64,000 nt of DNA from Symbiodinium natans. Its lineage: Eukaryota > Sar > Dinophyceae > Suessiales > Symbiodiniaceae. The DNA lies in the NCBI GenBank assembly GCA_905221605.1, contig CAJNDS010002268.1:567232-631231 (forward strand), given 5' to 3'. Positions 54,598 through 64,000 of this stretch are shown in pieces; the first letter of the stretch is position 1; the number at the start of each line of letters is the position of its first letter. A model generated the notes under the pieces. That model saw only the letters and a program-made list of their open reading frames with translations. It did no database searches and was not told where the DNA came from. The translations under genes and the position numbers were made by a program.

Positions 54598-56400
54598 TCT
54601 GTCCTCTGTGTCAGTTTCTTCAATTTACTTAAACCTCGCTTGTGTGCGTGTGCTCAATTTACTTAAACCCCCTTTGCCATCGGAATCCGAAGCCAGTTTT
54701 CTTTGCTTTTGCTGCAGTAGCTTTGCCAAATTTCGCCTTGGAAGCCAAACTCAAAATGCGCTGGCGCACACGGGCGAAGCCCTTAAGATTTAGGGAAGCG
54801 TGTAGCAAAGAGCGAGAGGAACAGAGAAAGAAACAGCCAACCCCAGCAACAACAACAACAACAGCCGGAGATTATGGACGGCATTTTCAATCTCTTGTTA
54901 CCTCAAAGTGTCAGATAACAGGACTCCATGGCATATGACAATATGGATGATATGATAGAATTGCATACAGCAATGAAAACGCCAAGGTATTTGACCAGCT
55001 GCGCCACGGGAACGGATCCAAATTTAACTGTAGCGTTTTTAAAGCATGATACTGAAGGAGATGCAAGAGGCGGTTCAACTGAGTAAAGGAAGGAGACATC
55101 AATGTCATCTGCGCTTCCCAAATCCTTTAATTAAACGAGATGGCACTGCAAGAACTCCGACAGTTGTCTCACCAGGAGAAAAAAAGCAGTGCAAACCCAA
55201 GACCTGAAAACCTGTTCCCCCAGTCCCCTTATATACCCGAACCTCTTCAATGCAGGCCCAAAACCTCAAGCCTGCAAACTTCCAAAACATAGTTCTTGGA
55301 ATCCCCAAACTTCCCAATTCATGACTGGGCTTACATCTTGAGCTGTGGAGCCACAACATTCACCATGACGCGCAGCCAATCTGCGTCGCACACCGTGTTG
55401 TTACGTTCTGGAGTGACTCCATGGTCTTCTGCTTGAACCAGTTTTGCAACGATTGGAGGTTTCCTCTGTTGATGTTGGGGTGCGTTAACTTGTCCATGCT
55501 GTGGCGCAGCGGCTTCGCTCAGAGCGCGACATGAATGCATTACCTCCCGACCCTGAGTGCAACTGGCATCGCAACTGATCACTACATATCTTGCCTTTGA
55601 AGAGGCGCTCGCGCATTGGTAGGCGAACCTCGCAGTGAAAGGAAGTTATGGATGATGCAGGCAAAAGCACTAGACTTGGCAAAATAAACCGAGTTTGAGA
55701 TACTTTGACGCTTCTTTGACGTTTCTTGACGCCTGTGAGCCCACAAAGCCAGTCTGGCCAGCGGTGGAGGCACGTTCCTGCGGTTCTGCACTGCCCAACA
55801 TCTCACCACATTCCCATCCACAACGTGCGAGGCCACCATGGGCGGAACCAGCTCGCAGCCGATCGATGTGCCTGGCCAAAAATGTGTGCCATCCCGTGGT
55901 CGTTCAGCATTCTCAGCGCCCAGGTTCGGGTAACCGACCGGAAGAGTCTCACCAAGGACTGCAGAGGGGCCACATGCCACACAACAGATTTCTTGCAGTC
56001 AGAACAATGAACCAAGCAACAACCTCTCGAGACAGGGACTATGATTATGTAGTCAGGTCAAGGTTCTCGTGGCAGAGAAGCCACCACCCCCATTGGCAGG
56101 AGCTGTGCCTCCGGCGCAAGGACTATGAGTCCATGCAGCACAGGTATTGTGCCACTTGGCTGCAAATACAATGGGCGCACAGAATGCGAATTTCACCGAG
56201 TGGCAGCGATGCAGGTAGAGGAGTTGACCAACAGCCAGGAAAATAGCAGGTCCAGGACCCTTTCGAATGGTGCACACGGGCAGCGTGAACCGTCAACGCA
56301 CCTGGGAGGATTGCCCACCTCCTCCACCGAGCAGCGATCCGCGATCCCGAGATCTGCAAGGGCGGCGAGAACTCGCAGGTCTTCATGGAGGCCAATCTCC
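54598..56400. other. No gene recognised
   Basis: Several medium frames on both strands (minus 55331-55582 and 55582-55980; plus 55695-56246) lack motifs and splice context. CAACAACAACAACAAC occurs at 54846-54860. Confidence 0.3.
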
Positions 56401-56409
56401 CTCAAATGA

Positions 56410-56470
56410 CCCACTGTGGCACTGTGGCACTGCATTGTGGAACTGTGGCATTGTGGAACTGGGGCAGTGG
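56410..56470. repeat. ACTGTGGCATTGTGGA repeats
   Basis: Imperfect 8/16-bp repeats: CACTGTGGCACTGTGGCACT, TTGTGGAACTGTGGCATTGT, GGAACTGG. Confidence 0.8.
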
Positions 56471-56571
56471 CACTCAACAAACTTTGGATTCCCAAAAGAG
56501 GCGGGCATGCTGCCCTTGGTCATCTCTTTTCTTTTCGGAGGGGCGCTGATACGCTGCTTCGAGGCCCTTTA

Positions 56572-56697
56572 AGGAAGGCGCAAATGGGCAAGCAGCAGCA
56601 CAGAGACCGAGCTGCTGCCTTCCAGGTGTGCCCGTTATGGTTCGTGATCTACTACAAGACCTTGGACCAGGCAGAGAGCTACGGTAGTCCGCGGTAG
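56572..56697 (+). CDS. Weak candidate exon
   Basis: From about 56572 the frame reads RKAQMGKQQHRDRAAAFQVC, then PLWFVIYYKTLDQAESYG and ends in TAG at 56695-56697 after a GGTAGTCC duplication. The text is protein-like. No firm acceptor; function unknown. Confidence 0.25.
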   Translation, partial: RKAQMGKQQHRDRAAAFQVCPLWFVIYYKTLDQAESYGSPR

Positions 56698-58435
56698 TCC
56701 CGGTACTCAAGCGCTGCTCATGGACGTTGTTGCCAGGTCTTTTCCAAGATCGACAAAGGCTTCAAACAGCACCCAGATCTTTATTGCTCCGCAACTCCTG
56801 AACTCCGGGCTCTATAGGGCCTGCTTAGAGGTACTATGGCCAGTCCCTCCATCTGGAGTATGCGCGCACAGACTGGTCTCCCGTACATGTCGCTGAGGCG
56901 GTCCCGACTAGAGATCGGCAGAGATGGGCATGGGTTGAATGCAGATTTCCTTTCCAGCGTCATGCAGAAAGGGCTCGAGGTCTTGCTAGGTTCTTTTCCA
57001 AGCAAAGGGGGCATCAGGCGAAATGATTTATCTCTGCCCTGTATCGCAGATTTCTGACGGGTAGTCTTGGTTTGAGGTGAGTTGTTATCAGTCTATGGTC
57101 GGTTGTTGAGAGTGCACAGCAGACTGATGAGTCAGATAAGCCCAGCAGTAGTACTTGCAACAGACGTAGTCAATGTTTGGTAGCTGAATTCCGACACTGG
57201 CGCTCTGCAATATGTTGTAATATGTCATCAGTCATCAGCTTGTCAAAAAAGTGACCTCCGCACAATGCTGTGCGCGGAGTGTTCCAAGCGTTGGAATGGA
57301 GCCACTGCCATCAGGGAGAGCTAGTCAAGGCCTTGAAGCAGTTAGATCAAAACGAGGGGCGACGGTTCGACTGGTCGTTTCTTGGCAAGTTCCGGTGCAG
57401 CGAGAAACCGTGTACCGGAGATGTCCACGAAGCAATTTCACACAAGGTTTTCGCGCAAGCGTCATCAGCACTGCACGGCTCGGGCTTTCATCACTTCCGT
57501 GCGCCGTGATTTATCTTATGCCGACATGGGGTAACCACAAGAGGAAAAGTATCCGCTTTGGCAGAGGAGTAGGACACAAATTGTAAACGTCGCGCGCGCC
57601 GCGGGCCGGCCGAATGCAGGCGGCGCGGAAGAAGTTAGTCTGGCGTCGCATCCGTATTACGACTGCGTGCGGCCGCTGCTGCCGCTGCCGCTGCTGCTCC
57701 CCCCATCTCGTGCACCGTAGGGCCCGAATGTGCTCCAAGCATGAACAGAGGCCGTGCGGCTTGCAAGGCCAAGTGGATGCTGAAATTGCAAACGTCGTGA
57801 ACAAGTTCCGGCTGCAGTTTTGATGTCATCATAAATTGCAGCCTGGCCCCCCTCGCCCCCTTCGCCCTCTTCTGTTCCCTCCGCCTCCCATGCTGCCAAG
57901 TGGTTCTAGGTTTTGACCTTGCGTCAAAGCGGTAGCTGCAACCTCATGTAGCCGAATATCAGGGAACGGCTGGGCTGGGTTTGGCCCCAGGCAGCACGCA
58001 GACCGACATGCATGGTTTGGCGATGTGTTGGTTTGAGACTGTTTCTGCACGATGCAAGTGCTCAGTTGAATGTCGACAGTCCCCTTAATCGCCAAAGCCG
58101 CAATCCTGGTTGCATGCGTCGGAGGCAGGAATCCGCATTGACCGGATCTTGATCGCGAGAGTGACAAGCCATCACGTGAACCACTGCACCAAGGCCCTTC
58201 CAAAGCCCTCAGCCATCAATCCATGCAACGTCTCACATGAAATCAGGTCTCGTATGGCTACGCATACAAGCCGAAGCCTCATTGCCAAATATTGAACATG
58301 CCAAACAGCACGCTGCAAGCACACTGCCGAGGAGTGGGCAGTTCGCAGAAGACGACAACGATGTGGCCAAAGCAGAGGCCGGGCAGCCCAGCGGGGCAGC
58401 ACATACGGGTGCCATGGTGGATATTGGACATGTGC
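56698..58435 (+). other. No firm gene; open frame at 57270-57509
   Basis: Frame 57270-57509 reads HQGELVKALKQLDQNEGRRF then DWSFLGKFRC and ends in TGA. It is moderately protein-like but isolated. GCTGCCGCTGCCGCTGCTGC repeats occur at 57675-57697. The rest shows nothing recognisable. Confidence 0.25.
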
Positions 58436-58439
58436 AGCC

Positions 58440-58976
58440 GTGCGTCGCCAGAGGACCGCAAAGATCCTTTTGAGGCCAGTGCTGGACGGCAGCGTGCTAC
58501 TTCATGGCTACTTCATGATGTGTCTTGACCACTTGCTGCCAGTGCTCCTTCAAGTTCGATACGTACACAAGAGGGAGGTCTCGAAACTTCTGGATCCACA
58601 AGGACTCATATGGAGAGTGAAGCGAGGTCTAAAGTCTAAAGTAAGCCTACGGTGCAGAGAAGTGCCGAGGGAACCTACGCATCATTCTGCGATGTAGGAC
58701 ATCTGTCGCTTTCATGGCGATGAAACTCGCGTGGCGGCTACGCAGAACATCACGCCAGTTTGCGTCAACGACCGCATCGAGGCAAGGAGCGAAAATGCGG
58801 CGAATGCAGAGAACGATTTTTGCAACTGCGCGCTTCGTCAGATTCCAATTTTGACTGCCTGGTTCTTGCATAATTTTTGCTGGTTCCAGATTGCCGTGAA
58901 TCTCTTCAATGCAATGGGGCTCGTGGATGTCGACAAGGCGCGACGAAGCCCCCCCGAAAAGCCCCTCAAGAACTGA
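58440..58976 (+). CDS. Candidate exons with terminal exon at 58890-58976
   Basis: The terminal piece follows TTTGCTGGTTCCAG and reads IAVNLFNAMGLVDVDKARRS then PPEKPLKN and TGA (58974-58976). Upstream, 58440-58697 reads YFMMCLDHLLPVLLQVRYVH then KREVSKLLDPQGLIWRVKRG, which is protein-like with a hydrophobic stretch. The two are not connected by a verified intron. No family recognised. Confidence 0.35.
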
Positions 58977-59150
58977 GAGCCCCCTTCAAGCTGACTGAGA
59001 GCCCCCCCTTCATCCCCCTTCACTTCGCTGAGCCGACTGAGCAAACTTCGAGAGGTCGGCTGGAGGCCGCTGGAAATTTTCCCAATGCAGGCAGGTGCTG
59101 CTGCCTCTGCATCTTCGCACCTGCGGCCCCCAATATGCTGCTGGGTACAG

Positions 59151-59428
59151 GACCGGGAGTGCCCGATTGAGCAGGAGCTCTTCGACTGGTGCTGCAATCT
59201 CTGCCGAGAGAACAGCAGCATAATTTAGAGGAAGAGAGAGGAGGGAGAGAGCAGAAGGTGCAGCCTCTCTCGCTCTCGCTCTCGCTCTCGCTCTCGCTCT
59301 CGCTCTCGCTCTCTCTCCCTCTCTCTCTTGCTCTCGCTCACTTTGGCAGGTACGATTTAGACTCCTTCCAGTCCCAGAGCGTGGAGAGGCGCTGTGTGCT
59401 TTGCGAGCCTCCCTCCACCGCCAGTTAA
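59151..59428 (+). CDS. Cys-rich C-terminal exons
   Basis: Exon 1 follows GCTGGGTACAG and reads DRECPIEQELFDWCCNLCRE; its frame would stop at 59226, so a donor before that is expected. Exon 2 (59350-59428) follows a CTCGCT repeat and TTTGGCAG and reads YDLDSFQSQSVERRCVLCEP then PSTAS and TAA. Cysteine pairs (C-C-x2-C and C-x2-C) suggest a small metal-binding C-terminus, but no defined zinc-finger family fits. The donor joining the exons was not resolved. The giant CA/CG tract starts about 210 bp after the stop. Confidence 0.45.
59268..59342 (+). repeat. (CTCGCT)n intronic tract
   Basis: CTCGCT x7 followed by CTCTCT, ending in the TTTGGCAG acceptor. Confidence 0.9.
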
Positions 59429-59640
59429 GCTGCCTCTCTCGCTCGCACTCTCCTCACTCTCTCTCTCTCTCTGTCTCTCTGTCTCTCTCTGTGAAGCTTG
59501 CTTTGTAACACTGTACATGTGAGGTTGCAAATCCCGGATTTCTTCAGCCCCCAGCTGATGCACATGTCCACAGAGCCACTTGGAAGAAAATGTGGGAGAA
59601 GACGTCTTGTTAGAGCGAGGCACTTCCAAGACTTCAAGCG

Positions 59641-60020
59641 ACACACACACGCACACGCACACGCACACGCACGCGCACACGCGCACACGCGCACACGCGC
59701 ACACGCGCACACGCGCACACGCGCACACGCGCACACGCGCACACGCGCACACGCGCACACGCGCACACGCGCACACGCGCACACGCGCACACGCGCACAC
59801 TCGCACACGCGCACACGCGCACACGCGCACACGCGCACACGCGCACACGCGCACACGCGCACACGCGCACACGCGCACACGCGCACACGCGCACACGCGC
59901 ACACGAGCACACGCGCACGCGCACACGCGCACACGCGCACACGCGCACGCGCACGCCGCACACGCGCACACGCGCACACGCGCACACGCGCACACTCGCA
60001 CACTGCTCACACGCGCACAA
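59641..60020. repeat. (CACACGCG)n tract
   Basis: About 45 copies of the 8-bp unit ACACGCGC with rare single-base changes. Alternating purine-pyrimidine throughout. Confidence 0.97.
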
Positions 60021-60049
60021 CTCGCACCGATCAAACGCTCCACCGAACT

Positions 60050-60340
60050 CTCACACACCCACACACCCACACACGCACACACGCACACACGCACACACGC
60101 ACACACGCACACACGCACACACGCACACACGCACACACGCACACACGCACACACGCACACACGCACACACGCACACACGCACACACGCACACACTCACAC
60201 ACGCACACACGCACACACGCACACACGCACACACGCACACACGCACACACGCACACACGCACACACGCACACACGCACACACGCACACACGCACACACGC
60301 ACACACGCACACACGCACACAACGCGCACACGCGCACACG

Positions 60341-60345
<5 letters not shown>
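60050..60345. repeat. (CACACACG)n tract
   Basis: About 33 copies of the 8-bp unit ACGCACAC, separated from the previous tract by about 30 bp of ordinary sequence (60020-60048). Confidence 0.97.
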
Positions 60346-60391
<46 letters not shown>

Positions 60392-60478
60392 ACACCCACC
60401 CCACCCCCACCCCCACCCCCACCCGCACCCGCACCCGCACCCGCCACCCGCACCCGCACCGCACCCGCCCCGCACCCG
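60345..60478. repeat. (CA)n then CACCC/CCGCAC repeats
   Basis: (CA)24 passes into CACCCC and CCCGCA units. Confidence 0.95.
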
Positions 60479-60927
60479 CGCACGCGCACGCGCGCACGCG
60501 CACGCGCACGCGCACACGCGCAACGCGCACGCGCACGCGCACGCGCACACGCGCACACGCGCACCGCACGCGCAAACGCGCAACGCGCAATTGCACGCGC
60601 ACGCGCGGCGCGCACACGCGCACGCGCGACGCGCAACGGCCGCGCCCCACGCGCGCCACGCGCACGCGCGCACGTGCGCGCACGCGCGCACACGCGCGCA
60701 CGCGCCCACGCGGCGCACGCGTCGCACGCGCGCACGCGCCCACGCGCGCACGCGCCACGCGCGCACGCGCGCGCAACGCGCACGCGCGCCGCGCGCACGC
60801 GCGCGCACACGCACACGCGCGCGCACGCGCGCGCACGCGCGCACGTGCGCGCACGCGCGCACGCGCGCACACGCACACACGCGCGCACGCGCGCACGCGC
60901 GCACGCGCGCACGCGCACACGCACACG

Positions 60928-60997
<70 letters not shown>

Positions 60998-61020
60998 CGC
61001 ACACGCACACGCACACACCA
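60476..61020. repeat. (CGCGCA)n/(CACGCG)n degenerate tract
   Basis: CG-dominated alternating sequence with CGCGCACG, CGCGCGCA and CACGCACA words, no non-repeat base runs longer than a few nucleotides. Confidence 0.95.
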
Positions 61021-61022
61021 CA

Positions 61023-61110
61023 AAGCACAGCACAGCACAGCACAGCACAGCGCAGCACAGCACAGCACAGCACAGCACAGCACAGCACAGCACAGCACAG
61101 CACAGCACAA
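61023..61110. repeat. (GCACA)n 5-bp repeat
   Basis: About 17 copies of AGCAC with one GCAGC variant, capping the simple-sequence region. Confidence 0.95.
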
Positions 61111-61440
61111 CATACACGTCTCATCACATCACACACGCCCCACCCGCCCGCAAGCCCGCCTGCCCCCCCCCCCCCCCCCCTCCCCCGTGCGTACACACAC
61201 ACACAGTCCGCACGACAACAGCACACAAAAGAGAGTCCAAGCGGGCAGCCCGTTGTCCAAGGTACGCGGGGATCGACGTCGCGGTCAGCCGCACTCGGTT
61301 GCGAGCAGAAGCCCAGGGGGCGGGGAGCCTCGGAAGGAGAGATGTGCAGATCAAAGAAATACCGTGACAAAGTCGACACATGGAGAACAAAAGAAAGAGG
61401 AAAAGTCGAAGAAGAAGAGGTCAACTCGACAATGAGGGGA
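61111..61440. other. No gene recognised; poly-C tract
   Basis: C18 at 61164-61181 interrupted by one T, then ordinary sequence. Open frames here are extensions of the repeat frames. Confidence 0.4.
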
Positions 61441-61479
61441 AGCTATTGGCGCTTCGCCCATCAAAGACAGCAAAAAGAA

Positions 61480-61765
61480 GAACAAAAACACCCACAGTTT
61501 CCCTCTAGAAAAACAGTTTCGCCTTCGTGGGGCACCCCCCCCTCGAAACACAGCTTCCTGCAAGTTGAAAAACTAAGAAAAAAGCCATAGTTTCACGCCT
61601 GTAAGAGTCCTGCCCGTCGAAAGCAGGAGAAAAACATCGTTTCCCCTAGAAACACAATGTCCTCGTCGAGAACCGAAAAAAGCACGCCCAGAGTTGCCCC
61701 CTAGCAACACAGTTTCGCCTCTCCGGAGGCTGCCCCCTCGACAACACAAAAAGGAAGCTGTGTGT
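61480..61765. repeat. Degenerate CACAGTTTCGCC/CCCCTCGA repeats
   Basis: CACAGTTTCGCCTTC, CATAGTTTCACGCC, CATCGTTTCCCC and CACAGTTTCGCCTC recur with CCCTAGAAACACA/CCCTCGACAACACA between them, 50-70 bp apart. Confidence 0.6.
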
Positions 61766-62060
61766 TTCTACCGAGGGGCAGGCCCCACGAAGGGGAGAGT
61801 GTTTTTTAATCAGGGGAAGGTCTTATTGTTTGTTTTCACCTTTTGTTTTCGGCGAGCAGCCCCTGCGAAGGGGAGACTTTATTTCTCGGGGGAACTATGG
61901 GTGTTTTGTTCTGTTTTCGAGGAGGAAACTACAAGGTTTGCGGCATGTATTCGGCGGCGGATTAAGCACATTTATGTTTTCGAGGCTTCCGGAAGCTACT
62001 TTCTTGAAGAGTAGTTTGTTTCGAGTCATTGAGTGTTGACTTTTTGGGAGTAGACATGTT
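61766..62060 (+). other. No gene recognised
   Basis: A frame from 61694 to 62014 passes through but has repeat-derived text (duplicated RGRVFF/KGRLYF-like segments, i.e. a ~65-bp DNA duplication). No splice sites supported. Confidence 0.3.
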
Positions 62061-62405
62061 CAGGTTTCGGGCTTGCACTTTATTGCGTTGTGGGGGTTTG
62101 CTCTCAAGACCCTACACTCGAAACTCTAAAAACCCGACATCACGGTCTACAGCCAGTTTGAGAGAGTTCGGCTTGAGAGGCAACAGGGTTTTAGCCTTGC
62201 ACTGCTGTGGGGGTGTTTTGGGCTTGCACTGTCTGGGTTTGGGGTTTGGGGGAGGTCGGCTTAAGGGGGAACAGGGCTTTGGGCTTGCACTGCTGTAGGA
62301 TTTTGGGGAAGATGTTTTGAGGTTTTGGGAAAGACTTTTGGGAGAGATGTTTTGAGGTTTGGGCTTGCGCTGTCTGGGTTTCGGGTTTGGGGCTGCAGGA
62401 GATTC
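62060..62405. repeat. GGGCTTGCACTG(C/T) and TTTTGAGGTTTTGGG repeats
   Basis: GGGCTTGCACT recurs about five times (62068-62375), interleaved with GTCTGGGTTTGGGGTTTGG and GATGTTTTGAGGTTT copies. The words are G/T-rich and telomere-like but not TTTAGGG. Confidence 0.75.
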
Positions 62406-62850
62406 ATGACATGACCGTGATTATCCCCCCCCCCCCTCCCTCCCCCTCCCCTACCTAAACCCCAAAGGCAAAAATCGGGCATTTCAAGGCCGATCCACAA
62501 AGTACAAGCCAACCAACCTGAGACGCGCAACACGAAAACCCTGCGTAAAAGCACAAACCGAAGAAGTAGAGGCCGGGAAAACACGAAGTCGAACCGGCAA
62601 CAAACACGAAAAATGACCAAAACCATAACAGGCAAAGGGCTGCGTATTCATTTTTATCCTGATGGTTTTTTTCCTTATTCTTTCTGGGCCGGCCAAGGAT
62701 TTACAGTAGCAGGGTTCTTCGGAATTTATTCTGCGGGTTTCTTCAGGGCATTCAGATGGTTCCATTCCTTATTCCAGCTGTTGGCGTTCTTATCCCCCAG
62801 GTTTGGCAGTTTATTCTCGGCCGTTTGTGATTTTGAGGGTTTTCTCTTAT
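62406..62850. other. No gene recognised; poly-C tract
   Basis: CCCCCCCCCCTCCCTCCCCC at 62426-62450. A frame from 62613 shows hydrophobic residues but no splice context. Confidence 0.3.
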
Positions 62851-62854
62851 TCCC

Positions 62855-63250
62855 ACCCCACCACCCCCCCCACCCCCGCCCATATTGCCATCCCCATCCT
62901 CACCATCACACACTTTTTTCATCACCCGCAATCCCACCATTCGCATCACTACGCGCCATTTCCACCAGTCCAAGAACCCACAATTTTCACCATTTCCACC
63001 ATTCCCCCCTTTCCTGCCAGCACTTCACATTCTCTACCATTCCCGCCATTTCCACCATTCCCCCCCTTACCACCATGTACCTGCCATTTCCGCCATGCTC
63101 CCATAGTCCACCAGTACCAACCATTCTCTACCGCCCACCAGCCCATACCCACCGTCCGCCGAGCATTCCCACCACTATGCCCAACCCTCACCCACCACCT
63201 GACGTCGACCCACCTCACCATCCACCACTCTCCACCCCACCCTTACCCAA
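62855..63250. repeat. (CCACCATT)n-like degenerate repeats
   Basis: CACCATTTCCACCATTCCCC, CCGCCATTTCCACCATTCC and CACCATC words over about 390 bp. Pro/His- and Gly/Trp-rich frames are by-products. Confidence 0.8.
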
Positions 63251-63716
63251 AGGAGGTCCCTCCTCGGTGCGAGCTTGGGTGGTGGGATGCCAGGGGACGG
63301 TACGGGACAAGCAGAGACCCTGCACAGTGCGAGAACGAGACTTTGGCTGCGAGCTTTTGCACGGCGGGAAGCCGAGGTCGGTTGTATGAAAGAGCAACAC
63401 ACTCCTAAACTCACGTTGGACGTGCTGCTATGTAACAAAGAGGGACTCAATCGCAGTGCCAGCGGTGACAATCGTATGGCAAGCGTCTTCATCTCATCTC
63501 ATTATTGTCAATGAAAGAAGGAACCGAAAATTGGTCCTGTTCTTTTTGGACAAAAAAGCGACCGAGTCTGCGGCCGGACTTGCGAAGCGAGCTGGCAAAA
63601 TTCGGTTTGACGACTGAGCAACACACTCCCTAACTCACTCTCAACATGCTCTCATTGCTGTTGGCTTGGACTTTGCTTTTGGGTTTCCGGCTCGACCTTG
63701 TTCCGTCTTGTGCCAG
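63251..63716 (+). other. Possible exon and a 35-bp direct repeat
   Basis: GGATGCCAG at 63289 could be an acceptor for GTVRDKQRPCTVREROF-like text, but no donor is clear. GAGCAACACACTCCTAAACT (63389) recurs as GAGCAACACACTCCCTAACT (63617). Confidence 0.3.
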
Positions 63717-64000
63717 GTGGTTCCGCAGGCGGACCGCATCCTTGGGTCTCGCTTCGAGGTGCGGAACATGGGTGTGCTTTGCGGTTGTGCTGCGTTGTGT
63801 TCTTAAGGTTATTTGCATTTGCATTTGCAGAGTGTGGCTTCAGCTGAGGTCTTGCCAAGGAGCAGCCCAATCATTCTCCCGCTGAAGCGAGTTGGCCTAC
63901 AGCATGATCGCTTTACCAAGATCCAGTTGCGTCAGGGAGACTGCATCCTTCTGTGCGCCCTTCAGGGTACCGGTTGCTCATGGTTGGTCGCTGGAATGCT
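63717..64000 (+). CDS. Two exons of a gene cut by the window edge
   Basis: Exon 63717-63773 follows CCGTCTTGTGCCAG and reads VVPQADRILGSRFEVRNMG with donor GTGCTT, phase 0. Exon 63831 onward follows GCATTTGCATTTGCAG and reads SVASAEVLPRSSPIILPLKR, then VGLQHDRFTKIQLRQGDCIL and LCALQGTGCSWLVAGM, open to the end of the window. Phases match and both acceptors have good tracts. No family recognised; the 5' end is not located. Confidence 0.6.

Noticed and set aside
59357-61435. Open frames of 360-645 codons on both strands
   Set aside because: They are produced by CA/CG simple repeats that lack stop codons; the text is only Thr-His-Ala-Arg or Val-Cys repeats.

Overview
The window looks like nuclear DNA of a dinoflagellate, probably close to Symbiodiniaceae or another suessialean. 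This is an inference from several signs. Short exons (24 to about 470 nt) sit between short introns (about 55-330 bp) that end in pyrimidine-rich tract + CAG/TAG. Many introns start with GC rather than GT. Every supported gene lies on the + strand, as expected for unidirectional dinoflagellate gene arrays. Degenerate TTTAGGG/CCCTAAA telomere-type runs, long G/C homopolymers, huge (CA)n/(CG)n tracts and stacked satellites fill the rest. I saw no prokaryotic operon, tRNA, rRNA, CRISPR array or dinoflagellate spliced-leader relic by eye. Gene models were built by hand: an exon was accepted when a tract+AG acceptor, a plausible donor, coding-like protein text and matching codon phase came together. 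None is confirmed by transcripts, and most 5' ends are unresolved.

Layout. 0-2.6 kb: unresolved, with short tandem repeats. 3.06-4.48 kb: a ten-exon gene resembling the TPPP/p25-alpha family. 4.89-9.09 kb: a many-exon gene for an acidic, Glu-rich, probably nuclear protein ending in a Cys-rich segment. 9.3-12.9 kb: poly-G/CT tracts, then a 51-bp minisatellite split by a TIR element (10893-11687) with candidate 5-bp target duplications, and by a second hairpin-bearing insert. 13.2-25.4 kb: fragments of about seven genes, including a three-exon PDZ-like 3' end (19.8-20.4 kb) and a related exon at 16.05 kb. 27.4-30.0 kb: two further genes, one with an in-frame TGA and one whose introns are loaded with inverted and direct repeats. 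31.8 kb: one isolated exon.

32-58 kb is gene-poor: a 402-bp tandem repeat (34.9-36.9 kb), a decayed LINE-like reverse transcriptase piece (44.1-44.5 kb), a 1.2-kb AT-rich block followed by an array of alternating inverted repeats (47.9-49.95 kb) bounded by two inverted copies of a (TA)n/C-tract module, a pure (AGC)40 tract, and stacked short satellites at 54 kb. 58.4-59.43 kb holds 3' exons of one or more genes, directly followed by about 1.5 kb of CA/CG simple sequence (59.64-61.11 kb). The last 280 bases hold two exons of a gene running off the right edge.

No functional cluster is evident. The genes look unrelated, and the most unusual content is structural: nested repeats, long inverted repeats, GC-donor introns and possible cruciform/Z-DNA/G-quadruplex sequence.
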